62,000 nucleotides of DNA from Neocallimastix lanati (nom. inval.) (Eukaryota; Neocallimastigomycota; Neocallimastigomycetes; Neocallimastigales; Neocallimastigaceae): contig JACVTC010000188.1 of the NCBI GenBank assembly GCA_016946835.1, positions 1 through 62,000 on the forward strand. The letters are read 5' to 3'. The notes under the pieces are model-generated. The model was not told the DNA's origin, ran no database searches, and worked only from the letters and a program-made list of their open reading frames with translations. Shown here in pieces: positions 11,185 through 23,410 of the stretch; the stretch's first letter is position 1, and the number at the start of each line of letters is the position of its first letter. The position numbers were made by a program, and so were the translations under genes.

Positions 11185-12124
11185 TACTTTGTTAGATTTA
11201 TATTAAAATAGAATGAAACAAGATAAAAAAAAAAAATAAAGATCTATATATTTAAAATTGAAAAAGTTTTAATATTAAAAATATATTATTATTACTATTA
11301 CTATTATTAATTCTATATTTTTAATATTAAATTGAATTTAAACAATATTTTAAATTGTTTGTATTTAAGATTGTTTACTTTTACAATTTTTTTTTTTTTT
11401 TTTTTTTTTTTTTGTATTTAAGATGGTTTATATTTAAGCCATGTTTAATGGACTGTTTTCAAGTTCAGATTTCTTAGATCTCTTAATCCAAAGGAAAATA
11501 CCAGCCGATGAAAGAGCAGCCGCACCAGCAATTCCGGCAGCAACAGTAGTTCCATCGGTACCTTCTTCTTCATCAGCTGAAGCTTCAGCATCATCATTAG
11601 CATCAAGATCTTCAATATTGTTAGCACCTTCAGTACCTTCTTCTCCTTCTTCTCCATAATCATCAGAACCTTCACCTTCACCTTCACCTTCACCTTCATC
11701 TTCATCAGCGTTACCTTTTTCGCCAGCTTTCTCATCTCCATAGTCATCAGAAGCTTCACCTTCTTCAGCACCAGCAGGAACATTTTCGTCAGAATTATCA
11801 GCAGGAGTATCATTAGAAGCAGTTTCATCAGCAGGAGTATCATTTTCAGTGACATCTTCATCTTCATTTGGCTTTTCATCATCAGCTGCTGGAGTATCAT
11901 CTGGAACATTACCAGTATCAACTTCAATATCTAATGGAGTGTCAGGATTTTCAGGTTCAGAGTTAACACCGGTTTCATCGGAAACAGGAGCAACTTCTTC
12001 ATTATCAGAAACTTCTAATGAATTAGCGAAAGCGAAAGAAGCAGCGGCAGCAAATAATAAAACAGATTGGAATTTCATTTTGAGATTTTTATAATTTATA
12101 AATTAATATTAATATTTAAAGACT

Positions 12125-12150
<26 letters not shown>
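11185..12150. repeat. Left arm of a ~0.95-kb inverted repeat
   Basis: This arm is the reverse complement of about 14030-14985 and carries a complete gene plus both flanks. Outer boundaries lie near the CTTTGTTAGATTTATATTAA sequence (about 11187) and its complement (about 14973). The coding part is nearly identical and the flanks differ mainly in homopolymer lengths. Confidence 0.85.
11434..12078 (-). CDS. Acidic signal-peptide/TM protein with SDDYG motifs, copy 1
   Basis: The 214-residue protein has a signal peptide (1-19), an Asp/Glu/Pro/Thr-rich ectodomain and a TM segment at about 178-198. A short basic tail (KRSKK then 11 residues) follows. SDDYG occurs at about 110-114 and 138-142, the second after an EG repeat. 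This predicts a type I membrane protein whose disordered acidic domain faces outside or the lumen. I do not recognise the family or a function. The gene is far richer in GC than its surroundings. The copy at 14100 differs at residues 51 (I/N) and 127 (D/G). A third member lies at 17340-18188. Confidence 0.85.
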   Translation of the reverse strand: MKFQSVLLFAAAASFAFANSLEVSDNEEVAPVSDETGVNSEPENPDTPLDIEVDTGNVPDDTPAADDEKPNEDEDVTENDTPADETASNDTPADNSDENVPAGAEEGEASDDYGDEKAGEKGNADEDEGEGEGEGEGSDDYGEEGEEGTEGANNIEDLDANDDAEASADEEEGTDGTTVAAGIAGAAALSSAGIFLWIKRSKKSELENSPLNMA

Positions 12151-12161
<11 letters not shown>

Positions 12162-14029
12162 AAAAGATTTTATTTTTATTAATTAGTTTTATTATAAATT
12201 ATTTAATAAATTATTTTATTTAAATTTATTGAAATATATATATTTTTAAGGAATTCTTCCATGTATTTATATTTTTTTTTTTTTTTTGAGTAAGAAATAT
12301 ATTGTAATATCAATTTTATTATTTTAAAGAATCTAGATTTAAAAATAAAGGTAATACTATCAAAATTAATATGTATTAATTTAAATTTAATTATTAAATA
12401 TTCTATATACCTATATATCCATATCCATGGTACTATTATTTAAAAATAATTAACTTGAAAAAAATTAATAGTTTCAATAATTTATTACAATTTAAATATT
12501 TAAATATTTATTTATATTGCATTTTTTTTTTTTTCAAATATATTTTAAATAAATAGTTATCGATAACAATATAAATATATTATAATTCAACTGGTAAATA
12601 TATTTTAATTAAACATTAATTATACTATGAAATACCAAGATATTAATACAATTATTCAAATATTACATGCTTAATAATATAAATTAAATTTCATAAGTCT
12701 TTATTATTATAATAAATCAAAAATAATATTTCATGATATTTTTTAATTAATAATAATGTTATAAGTAATATTTAAAAAATATATATATAAATATTAATAA
12801 TATTTATAATAATATTTATATAAAAAAAAATAAGCAAATAAAAATAATGTAAAAATGAAAAATAATTTATATTTAATAATTAAATTTATATCTGATTGTA
12901 AAATATTGAAACATTTAAAAATATATTGATATTTCTTAAAAAAAAAAAATAAAATAAAATAATAATTATCAAAAATAAATCAAATTTTAATTAATATTAT
13001 TATTATTTAAAATAATAAAATAATAAAATTATTAATAATTACAATAATCATTACCATAAATATTGAATAAAATTAATTCATAAATAATGAAACAAAAATA
13101 AAATATAAATTATATTAAAATATAATTAAATATACTACAATTTAATATTGGTTATACAATAATTAATATTTCTTCTTATTAATACTGTGTAACAACTATG
13201 GAAAATAATAAAATTAAAATTAATCATAATAAACTTTAATAATATAATTGTATATAATTAGTGACATCTTTTTTATTTTATTATTATTATCATTATTATT
13301 ATTTAATTAAAAAAAAAAAATAAAGAATCATTAGAAATGTTATTATTTTATATATATTCTTTTTATATTTTTTAGAGTTTGTTTCCTAACAAAAAAAAAA
13401 AAATAAAAAAAAATTAAAATTAAATAAAATAAAATAAAATTTTAATATTATTAATTATCATTAAAAAAAATATTATATATTCCATATAAAATTTTATTAT
13501 AAAATAAATTAATTATTAAATTGGATAATAAGGAAATTTGATGACAAATATATTACTATTAAAAAAAAAAAAAAAAAAAAAAAAATTAAAGGAATTATAT
13601 TATTACTTTAAAATTATAATAATACTTTGAAATTTAATAATTAAATATAAAATATAAAAAAATAATAATAATAATAATTTATTATTATTATTTTTAAATC
13701 AATTGTTGAAATTTCATTAAATTTAATAATTAAATAAAAAAAAAAATTAATTATTAATTTTTTTTTTTAATCAATTGTTAAAAATTCTATATTAAAATTA
13801 ACACCCTTCTTCTATTCTTAATATTAATATTATTTATTAATTAAAAATAAAATATAAAAGATAATAAAAATTATTAATATTATTTTAAATTATAATAATT
13901 TTTAAATTATATAAATAGATAAAATATTTCCTTAAAAAAAATTTCTTTTTTCAAATTAATAAAATAGTTTATAATATTATAATAATATAGTATTAAAATT
14001 ATAAGAGAAAATAAAATAATTTAATTAAT
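12151..14029. other. Spacer of the inverted repeat, no gene seen
   Basis: About 1.9 kb of very AT-rich DNA with A/T homopolymers separates the divergently transcribed twin genes, so it must contain both promoters. I see no conserved motif or ORF. Confidence 0.6.
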
Positions 14030-14985
14030 AATTAAAAAAAAAAAAAAAAAAGAAGTCTTTAAATATTAATATTAATTTATAAATTATAAAAATCTCAAAA
14101 TGAAATTCCAATCTGTTTTATTATTTGCTGCCGCTGCTTCTTTCGCTTTCGCTAATTCATTAGAAGTTTCTGATAATGAAGAAGTTGCTCCTGTTTCCGA
14201 TGAAACCGGTGTTAACTCTGAACCTGAAAATCCTGACACTCCATTAGATAATGAAGTTGATACTGGTAATGTTCCAGATGATACTCCAGCAGCTGATGAT
14301 GAAAAGCCAAATGAAGATGAAGATGTCACTGAAAATGACACTCCTGCTGATGAAACTGCTTCTAATGATACTCCTGCTGATAATTCTGACGAAAATGTTC
14401 CTGCTGGTGCTGAAGAAGGTGAAGCTTCTGATGACTATGGAGATGAGAAAGCTGGCGAAAAAGGTAACGCTGATGAAGGTGAAGGTGAAGGTGAAGGTGA
14501 AGGTGAAGGTTCTGATGATTATGGAGAAGAAGGAGAAGAAGGTACTGAAGGTGCTAACAATATTGAAGATCTTGATGCTAATGATGATGCTGAAGCTTCA
14601 GCTGATGAAGAAGAAGGTACCGATGGAACTACTGTTGCTGCCGGAATTGCTGGTGCGGCTGCTCTTTCATCGGCTGGTATTTTCCTTTGGATTAAGAGAT
14701 CTAAGAAATCTGAACTTGAAAACAGTCCATTAAACATGGCTTAAATATAAACCATCTTAAATACAAAAAAAAAAAAAAAATTTGTAAACGTAAACAATCT
14801 TAAATACAAACAATTTAAAATATTGTTTAAATTCAATTTAATATTAAAAATATAGAATTAATAATAATAATAGTAATAATAATATATTTTTAATATTAAA
14901 ACTTTTTCAATTTTAAATAGATAGATCTTTTTTTCTTATTTTGTTTTATTCTATTTTAATATAAATCTAACAAAATAAAGGAAAA
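14030..14985. repeat. Right arm of the inverted repeat
   Basis: Reverse complement of about 11185-12150, including 5' leader, coding region and about 240 bp of 3' flank. Confidence 0.85.
14100..14744 (+). CDS. Acidic signal-peptide/TM protein with SDDYG motifs, copy 2
   Basis: This is the twin of 11434-12078 in opposite orientation, 214 residues. Signal peptide, acidic ectodomain, two SDDYG motifs, TM and KRSKK tail are the same. Only residues 51 (Asn here) and 127 (Gly here) differ. The upstream flanks also match, up to about 70 bp before the ATG, where the inverted-repeat arm ends. Near-identity implies a recent duplication or ongoing gene conversion between the arms. Function unknown. Confidence 0.85.
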   Translation: MKFQSVLLFAAAASFAFANSLEVSDNEEVAPVSDETGVNSEPENPDTPLDNEVDTGNVPDDTPAADDEKPNEDEDVTENDTPADETASNDTPADNSDENVPAGAEEGEASDDYGDEKAGEKGNADEGEGEGEGEGEGSDDYGEEGEEGTEGANNIEDLDANDDAEASADEEEGTDGTTVAAGIAGAAALSSAGIFLWIKRSKKSELENSPLNMA

Positions 14986-15930
14986 AAAAAACTAGAAATA
15001 ATAATAAATAAAAAAACAAATTCCTTTTGTTAATTATCTTTTTCGTAAAATATATAAAACATATATAATTATGAAAAAAAAATATTACCAAAATTTATTT
15101 TTTTATATATTATTAAAAAGCATGTATAATATTAATTTTTTTTTTCTATTAAATCTTCATAAAAATAATTAAATAATTTAAAAAATAATTATAATAAATA
15201 AAAAAGTATATTAAATTTTAAATTCTTTTAAAAGAACTTTATATATATATTTAAAATGTAAAAATTATTACTAATAATAAAAAATATATTAAAATTAACA
15301 AATTAATGGTTTTTATTGATAAGGAAGAAATACATGACATGACATATTTGTAAATAAGTATGTTTAGAACAGAATAAGTGACTACTGTAGTTTGATGAAC
15401 AATTTTGATATTTATAATTTAAAAACTTTAAATAAAATGTGTCTTTTATTTAAAAAATATAAAAAAGCTAAAATGAACCTTATTGTTCATAAATAATTTG
15501 AAAAATGAATATAAAACTTTAGATTGTGCATTAAATATAACAGATAATTATTATGAAAAATGATAAAATTATTGCTGAATAGAATATATACTAAGATAAA
15601 GTATGGCATGAAAAATCTTAGGAATAAAATATATATCAAGATGAAAAGTTGGATTTTTAAATAAAATATATATATAAGAATAGGATTGAACAAAGATAAA
15701 AAGAATTTTTAATTACCATAGTAACAAATATATATGTTTAAAAAATAAAAAAAAAAAAAATAGGTAAATACATATAAAGACTTGTAATAAGCTTTATTTA
15801 ACAAGATTTATTAATAAAAAATTTATAAAAAAATTTTTTTCATGATTTTTTATATAATAACATTAAAAAAAAAATACACAAAAATATAATATATGAAAAT
15901 AAAAATATTAAAAAGCTACTTTATGAGTTT
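14986..15930. other. AT-rich intergenic, no gene seen
   Basis: The stretch is mostly A/T. A slightly GC-richer part (15340-15690) contains several GAATAAAATATATAT-like repeats but no credible ORF. Confidence 0.5.
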
Positions 15931-16330
15931 CGAGAACAAAAATAGCCTGTAACTCTTCCCCCACTCCCATTCATCAATGATCATTTCCTATGGATAAAAA
16001 TGATTATTCGAATCGGTATCAAAATTTCTTCTTTACCTTATTGTTTCGACATTGATTGATACTCTTGACAAACGGTAGGTCTAATAGTATATAAATTGAT
16101 CATAGTGTAGAAATCACTAATCACAATTGGCAGAGCATTAGTAAGGCATTCCACAAATCCCACAAAATATGAAATCGGGAGGAGAAGATTGACTCGAAAG
16201 GTGATTGAAAGATATTATTAATACAATGCCTTCTTTCCCCCGGGGAACCGAAACCAATTTTTTTTAAAATTTCATATATATATTACATTTCCGCCAAGAA
16301 GGAGACATAGAGACCATAGAGACACAGTAT
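15931..16330. other. GC-richer island of unknown nature
   Basis: This block stands out by composition (for example CCCCCACTCCCATTC near 15959 and TTCCCCCGGGG near 16235). Both strands contain stops in all frames that I read. It adjoins the RT-like trace at 16331 and may be decayed sequence of the same element. Confidence 0.35.
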
Positions 16331-16510
16331 GTAAAAAAAATTAATATTAATATTACCATCAGAAATGTGTTCAAATGATTTCTCATAAACAATCAGAGAA
16401 TTAAATAAATAAAATTGGTGAGATGGGAATAACCTTGATGAACACCTTTCTTAAATACTAAATGATTCTGATAATTGTCCATCAACCCTTTACACAAGCC
16501 TTTGGCAACG
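16331..16510 (-). pseudogene. Decayed LINE-like reverse transcriptase fragment
   Basis: On the minus strand one frame reads RVDGQLSESFSI and then stops; another continues with FKKGVHQG. A third recalls the following S-x-x-x-x-L-F segment (SHQFYLFNSLI). Order and spacing match the non-LTR RT region usually seen as VDG-x-LSxxF-x-x-x-x-GxxQGxxLSPxLF. Several frameshifts and stops make it non-functional. The assignment rests on short motifs only. Confidence 0.4.
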
Positions 16511-16946
16511 AATATCAATATTATATAAATCGGAAATTAAATTTTTTTTTTTTTTTTTTTTTTTGATGTTAAAGAAAATTAATAATTTTCTTACTATTAT
16601 TTTATTTACTTTTTATTCTATTTAATATTATTTTAAATATTTTCATATTATTTTATTTTTATATATTACTTTATATTTACTTACCACATTACACAATAAA
16701 TTAATAAAAAAAAAAGACGTTTAATTATTTTTTTTTAAAACTTTTTAAATTTTTTTATTTTTTTTTTTTTTTTTTATACTTTTGAAACTTATTAATAATT
16801 AATATTATATATGAATTATATTAAATTAAATCAAGTAAAAATTAAAATAAAACTCTTAATTATTTATATAAATAAAATATATTTTGGATTTATAAAATAA
16901 AAAAAAAAATAAAATATTTAAAAAATATATTTATAAAAGTATTATA

Positions 16947-16985
<39 letters not shown>

Positions 16986-17339
16986 GTTCAATATATATTA
17001 TTTATATTACATATTATTTTTTTTTCTTTAAATTCTTCTATTACTACAATAAATTAATTTAAACGACTGATAATCGTTTTAATTAAAAATAAAAATTGAA
17101 TTATTAAATTTTTTATTCTATAAAATTATATTTTACAATTGTTACAATTCTTTTTATCTTTTGGATTTAGATTCTCTTCTTTTTTTTTTAATAAATAATA
17201 CTTTCTTTTAAAATTATTTTATCATTTCATTTTATTTGGTTTTCTCTATTACTTTTTTATTTATTGTTTATCATAGTCTTCTATTATAAATTTATTTAGT
17301 TGATTATTATTTATATTTTTCCTTTCATTTTATTCAATT
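16511..17339. other. AT-rich intergenic, no gene seen
   Basis: The stretch holds T-tracts (16540-16564, 16750-16775, about 16950-16984) and a small hairpin AAACGA/TCGTTT near 17062. It covers the 3' flank of the gene that follows. Confidence 0.5.
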
Positions 17340-18188
17340 TTAAACCATAGTAATTTGAGAACGAACACTTTGAACGTAACCTTCATTACGCTTAGATCTC
17401 TTAACCCAAAGGAAGATACCAGCTGAAGAAAGAGCAGCAGCACCAGCAATACCGAGAGCAGCCTTTGTTCCAGTGGAACTTTCTTCTTCATCAGCAGAAT
17501 TTTCACCTTCAGCATCAGCATTTGTAACATCGTTAGAGTTAACACCAGCATTATCAGTGACACCACTATTATCAGCTTCTCCATAATCATCAGATCCTTC
17601 ACCGTTATCAGCATTAGCGCTATCTCCACTAACATCAGCACTATCAGCTGGAGCTTGAGTGTTATCAATGTTATTAATGCTGCTTTCATTACCGTAATCA
17701 TCAGAAGCTTCACCAGAATCAGCAGTTACACCATTAGCATTAATACCATCAGCTGAAGTATTGTCACTTACTGGACTTTCTGGAACACTATCTGCTGAAG
17801 TGTTATCAGTAACTGGTGAACTTGGTGGTACGCTTGGACCACTACTTGGTGGAGGAACACTTGGTCCAGTGCTTGGTGGTGGGACACTTGGTCCACTACT
17901 TGGTGGTGGAACACTTGGTCCAGTGCTTGGTGGAGGAACACTTGGTCCACTACTTGGTGGAGTACTTGGTGGAGTACTTGGAGTGTTTGGGAAGGAAGGT
18001 GGAACAATTGTTGGTGGTTCAATTGGAGCTTCATTTTGATCTATTTCTGGTTCAGAACTTTCACCAAAACCAGCATCAAGACTAGTACCAGCAACATCGT
18101 TTTCTTCAAGGTCAGAAACTTCTAAGTTGTTGGCAAGAGTTAAAGATAAAGTAGCAGCTAATAATAATAAAGCGTTGTAGAATTTCAT
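17340..18188 (-). CDS. Proline-rich acidic signal-peptide/TM protein with SDDYG motifs
   Basis: The 282-residue protein is a third member of the SDDYG family. It has a signal peptide (1-19) and shares the N-terminal NLEVSD with the twin genes. Five copies of the 9-residue unit GPSVPPPS(T/S) span about 81-125. Two SDDYG motifs lie at about 162-166 and 199-203. The TM segment is at about 242-262, with GIAGAAALSSAGIFLW shared with the twins, then a KRSKR tail. The proline and Ser/Thr content suggests a stalk-like, possibly O-glycosylated surface domain; that is inference. GC content is much higher than its flanks. Confidence 0.85.
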   Translation of the reverse strand: MKFYNALLLLAATLSLTLANNLEVSDLEENDVAGTSLDAGFGESSEPEIDQNEAPIEPPTIVPPSFPNTPSTPPSTPPSSGPSVPPPSTGPSVPPPSSGPSVPPPSTGPSVPPPSSGPSVPPSSPVTDNTSADSVPESPVSDNTSADGINANGVTADSGEASDDYGNESSINNIDNTQAPADSADVSGDSANADNGEGSDDYGEADNSGVTDNAGVNSNDVTNADAEGENSADEEESSTGTKAALGIAGAAALSSAGIFLWVKRSKRNEGYVQSVRSQITMV

Positions 18189-19440
18189 TTTATTTATTTA
18201 TATAATTTTTACTTTATTAAAAAGAAATATTTATATATTTTTTTGATTATGTTAATAAAGATTTTAAAAATTTATTGATAATATATTCCTAATTGTATCT
18301 ACACAAGTTAGTTTTATAGTCTTAAAATTTTTACAATATTTTTTAATATTATATATATATACAATATTTTTAAATTAAAGTGATTGAATTTGTGTATATA
18401 TAAAGATATTGAAATTTAAATATTTAGTATTGTAAAATAATTTACACTAACATAAAATAATTAATAATTTATTTTATAAAATGAATTATTTTCTTAAAAT
18501 AATTATTACACAATTACAAAATAATTAATATACTATAAAATAAATAAACAAAGTAAAAAAAATTTTTTTTTGAGGAAAAAATGATCAATTTATATCAAAA
18601 ATAGTTCTCTATATTAATTCAATAAATATATTTCTAATAAATTAACCCTTTTTTTTTTTTTTTTTTTTTTTGAATTTTTGAATTTTTAAATAGTTCATAT
18701 ATATTAATCATATAATTGAATATAATGAAAGTAATATTAAATAACTTTATTAAATATTATTTAATATGCAGTGATAATAAGAATGTACATTATAAAAATA
18801 TTAAAATATTAAAAATAAGAATATAACTAATAATGATATAATATAAATATTTAATAAGAAGAATATAAATAATATATTATTCTACCTAAATAAAAATAAA
18901 TAACTGATAATCATTAATAATTAAATAATTTTAATTGCTAATAAAACATGACTAATAATTCAATTGAAAGAAAAAAAGGAAATTCATAGTGCATTACACT
19001 CAATATAAGAAATAAACCATATTAATATATTACATTGTAATATTAATATATGAATTAATATACTATTATTATATATAATTAAAAAATAACCCAATTTCAA
19101 TAAAAAGAGGTTTAAAAAATTTTTTTCTTTTTTTTTTTTAATTTTATTTAATTTTTAAATTTTAATTATTTAAATATTAATAATTTTTTATTTTATATAT
19201 TATGAATTGATTTACAATGCATTCATGATATATTATCAATATATTGAAATATATGAAAAAAGATGAAAATTTAATTTGTATATTTTTATTTTCTATTCAA
19301 TTTAATCAAATTTTTTTTTTATTTATTATATTAATTTAATAAAAACTTTAATATTATATTTAATATTATCTATATATTAAAAATTAATTTTATATATTAA
19401 AATATTTAATTATAAGGGTTAGTTTATATAAATAATTTAA
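18189..19440. other. AT-rich intergenic, no gene seen
   Basis: Only homopolymers and dispersed AT words are visible; no ORF above background or RNA signature. Confidence 0.5.
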
Positions 19441-19880
19441 AGATATAATAAATAATAATAGTAATTAATTATTAATAATAAATAATAAATAATAAATAAT
19501 AAATAATAAATAATAAATAATTGAATAATAAATAATAAATAATAAATAATAAATAATAAATAATAAATAATAGTAAATGTGGGTATTTTTTCTATTTCAT
19601 ATTTATACAAAAAGTATCATAAAAAATTTTATATACCTAATTTGAATCTGCCAATTTTTAATTAGAGAAAATTTTATCAACTTTGTATCACCCAACTTTA
19701 TATATTCTAAAGTTAAATTTTTTTTATATATTTGAAATGTTAATTTTTGTTTATTTATTTATCTATTTATCTATTTATCTATTTATCTATTAATTTATTT
19801 ATCTATTAATTTATTTATCTATTTATCTATTTATCTATTTATTTATCTATCTATTCATTTATTTATCTATTATTTATTTA
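19441..19880. repeat. TAAATAA heptamer array and TTTATCTA array
   Basis: 19447-19570 is an array of AATAAAT heptamers, the complement of the TTTATTA arrays elsewhere. 19745-19880 is an array of TTTATCTA-like octamers with variants. The AT DNA between them holds no gene. Confidence 0.8.
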
Positions 19881-20404
19881 TAATTTATTGACTTCTTTAC
19901 TTATTTATGTATCAATGTTACACAGATGCGACGATTCTGTGATGGTTACTATTTTAAAAAAATGTTGCATTCAGCTTATTTAAACTAAATAAAATTAATA
20001 TTTTCAATAGAATTTTAATAAATAATAAATTTTTAAAAATTTTACACTTTGAACAAAGTCACTATTTATTAGAATATAATCTAATATATTATGAAAATCA
20101 ACTTTTTTTGTTTAATTAATAAAAACTTTTTTAAAAGTATCAATTTTTATATTTATTTATTTAATAATAAAATATTATTTATTTTTACTGATAAAATATA
20201 TTATATGTATCATTAGTATACTTTAATATATAATATTATGTGAAATAAATTTATTTTAAATATATTTTAAATATACTTTATATAAATGAAAAAATAAAGA
20301 AATCAAAAAATGAAAATGAAAAATAAAAAAAAACATTAAAATTTAATGATGAAATAAAATTTTAAATTTTATAAATAAAATACATTCTAATATACTAATT
20401 AATT

Positions 20405-20455
20405 ATAAATCTATTTATATATTATATAATTAATATAATATATAAATAGATTTAT
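20405..20455. repeat. Perfect 23-bp inverted repeat
   Basis: Arms 20405-20427 and 20433-20455 are exact reverse complements with a 5-nt AATTA loop. They include non-trivial bases (AATCTATTT / AAATAGATT). Confidence 0.85.
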
Positions 20456-20529
20456 GTATATAGATTCTTTAAAATTGTATTCATTTTTTTTTTAATATTA
20501 ATTTATAATATAGACATCAAAAAATGTAT

Positions 20530-20780
20530 TTTATTATTCAATTATTCAATTATTTATTATTTATTATTTATTAATTACTATTTATTAATAAATACTCTTT
20601 TATTACTTATTATTTAATTATTCAATTATTTAATATTCCATTATAAATTACTTATTATTTATTAATAAATACTCTTTTTTATTATTTATTATTTATTATT
20701 TATTATTCAATTATTTATTATTTATTGATAAATACTCTTTTTATTATTATTTATTATTTAATAAATTAACAATAGTAAAA
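20530..20780. repeat. TTTATTA heptamer array with AATAAATACTC modules
   Basis: Heptamers are interrupted at intervals by TTAATAAATACTCTTTT modules (near 20585, 20660 and 20727). The same module recurs in other arrays of this window. Confidence 0.85.
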
Positions 20781-20984
20781 AAAATTCATTAATAAATAAT
20801 TAATGATTAACAAAATGAAATAATAAATAATAAATTAAAAAAATAAAAATAAAAATAAAAATTAAAAAAAAAAAAACGGTAAAAACATTTAGAATAAGAA
20901 ATTCATTAAATTTGTCATTAAATTCGATTTTTGATCTTAATCTAAAATGAAAAGATGGCTATAAAATAATTTCATTAGTTATTA

Positions 20985-21222
20985 TTCATATTTTATTATT
21001 TCTTATATTTTATTATTTCTTATATTTTATTATTTCTTATATTTTATTATTTCTTATATTTTATTATTTCTTATATTTTATTATTTCTTATATTTTATTA
21101 TTTCTTATATTTTATTATTTCTTATATTTTATTATTTCTTATATTTTATTATTTCTTATATTTTATTATTTCTTATATTTTATTATTTCTTATATTTTAT
21201 TATTTCTTATATTTTATTATTT
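20985..21222. repeat. 17-bp satellite, about 14 copies
   Basis: Unit ATTTTATTATTTCTTAT repeats with exact 17-bp spacing (C residues at 21002, 21019, 21036 and onward to 21206). Copies are almost invariant. Confidence 0.9.
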
Positions 21223-22140
21223 AAATTTTATTATTTTATATGTTACATGTTTATTATAAAATATGTATATTTTATTTATTTATTTAATAGTTATTAATAA
21301 TAATTATTTACATTGAAATTATTATCATCATTATTACTGATTATATTTAACTGTAACAAACAATAATAGTTATATACTTGGAAAGTTATAATTATTTAAA
21401 GTTTTATTTACTATATACCTCTTTTATAAATTTTTATTTATATTTATTTAAATAATATTTTAAATAAAAAAAAAACATGTATAATTATTAAATAAATAAT
21501 AAATTTTAATTATTATTAAATGATTTAAGATTAAGATGGATTCCTTTGAAGGTATATATTAAAAAAAAAAAAAAAAAAAACAGGAAAAAAAAAAAGGAAA
21601 TATATTAAATTATCTTATAAAAATAAATAATTAAAAAGACTTTTCAAAAACAAAAAATTTAGTTCTAAATATTGAATAATAAAGGAAATAATTAAATATT
21701 ATGTAAAGATTATTACTTTATTTTACTTTATTCAATCTATATTTTATATTAATATCAACTTCACTACTTAACTTTATTTCATCAATCTGTACTTCAATCT
21801 CCTCCTCTAAATTTTTATTACCACCACCCCACCACCACTATTTTATTTTTTATTTTTTATTTTTTTTTAATTTTTTTTAATTTTTTTTAATTTTTAATTT
21901 TTAATTTTTAATTTTTAATTTTTCTTTTTTTTTTTTTATTCCGTTTTCTGTAAAACGGTTAAATTTTTTAATTTATTTTTTTCTATTCTATATTACCATA
22001 TTTATATAAATTTAATTATCTATTTACTAATTTTGTCAATAAAATATTTTTTTAATTTAAAAAATGTGCCGCTTTTTTTTCAATTTTTATAATTTTAATC
22101 TATATTATTTTTTTTGTATTATTAAATTTATTTTTTAATA
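21223..22140. other. AT-rich intergenic, no gene seen
   Basis: The stretch includes a CT-rich patch (21780-21840) and a 7-bp hairpin CCGTTTT/AAAACGG with a 4-nt loop at 21941-21958, next to T-tracts. No coding signal. Confidence 0.5.
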
Positions 22141-23265
22141 CTAAAACTTTTTTTTTTATTATTTATTATTTATTATTTATTATTTATTATTTATTATTTA
22201 TTATTTATTATTTATTATTTATTATTTACTAATTAATATTTATTATTCAATTATTTATTATTTATTATTTATGATTTATTATTTATTATTTATTATTTAT
22301 TATTTATTAATAAATACTTCTTTTTTATTATTATTTATTATTTATTAATAAATACTCTTTATTATTATTTATTAATAAATACTCTTTTTATTATTATTCA
22401 ATTATTTATTATTTATTAATTACTTTGAATATATAAATAATGAATGAAAGCTTTTTTTTTGGATATTAAAAATTAATTAAATATTTAAATAATTAATAGT
22501 TTTAATAAAAATAAAAAAAAATAAAAATTTATTAAATTAATAGAAATTTATTTTTTATTATTATTATCATTATTATCATAAAATATTAAAAACATATCAA
22601 AAGATTTGAAAGTTTATATTTTATACAATAATTCCTTTATCTTTTCTTCTCTTTTTTTTTATTTAAATATGTTTATTAATTTAATAAAATATTCATTAAT
22701 TCTTTATTTATTATTCATTATTTAATTATTTATTATTCATTATTTAATTATTTATTATTTATTATTTATAATTTATTATTATAATTCAATTATTTATTAT
22801 TTATTATTTATTATTTATTATTTATTATTTATTATTTATTATTTATTATTTATTATTTATTATTTATTATTTATTATTAATTATTAATTATTCAATTAAT
22901 TATTAATAAATACTATTTTTATTATTTATTATTTATTATTTATTATTTAATATTTATTATTTATTATTTATTATTTATTATTTAATATTTATTATTTAAT
23001 TATTTATTATTTATTATTTATAATTTATTATTATAATTCAATTATTTATTATTTATTATTTATAATTTATTATTATAATTCAATTATTTATTATTTATTA
23101 TTTATTATTTATTATTTATTATTTATTATTTATTATTTATTATTTATTATTTATTATTTATTATTAATTATTAATTATTCAATTAATTATTAATAAATAC
23201 TATTTTTATTATTTATTATTTATTATTTATTATTTAATATTTAATATTTATTATTTATCATTCAA
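22141..23265. repeat. TTTATTA heptamer arrays with AATAAATACTC/T modules
   Basis: Arrays at about 22145-22415 and 22700-23265 flank a short AT-rich stretch. Inside the second, a block containing CAATTAATTATTAATAAA recurs after 287 bp (22893 and 23180), showing higher-order duplication. Confidence 0.85.
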
Positions 23266-23410
23266 AATATTTTCATTATATAATCATCCATAATTCATTA
23301 TTTGTTATATATCTATTATTCGTTATTCAAAATATATAAAAAAAAATTTAATGATACAATAACAAATTTAAAAGAATTAAATAAAGTAAATGATAATTCA
23401 ACCGTAAATT

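Noticed and set aside
11445-12094. ORFs in other frames over the SDDYG genes (also 14084-14737 and 17330-18085)
   Set aside because: Shadows of the real genes; the chosen frames have signal peptides, TM segments and a conserved paralog.
19441-23265. CRISPR-like array
   Set aside because: Repeats are contiguous or separated by the same AT words, not by unique spacers; the genome is eukaryotic.
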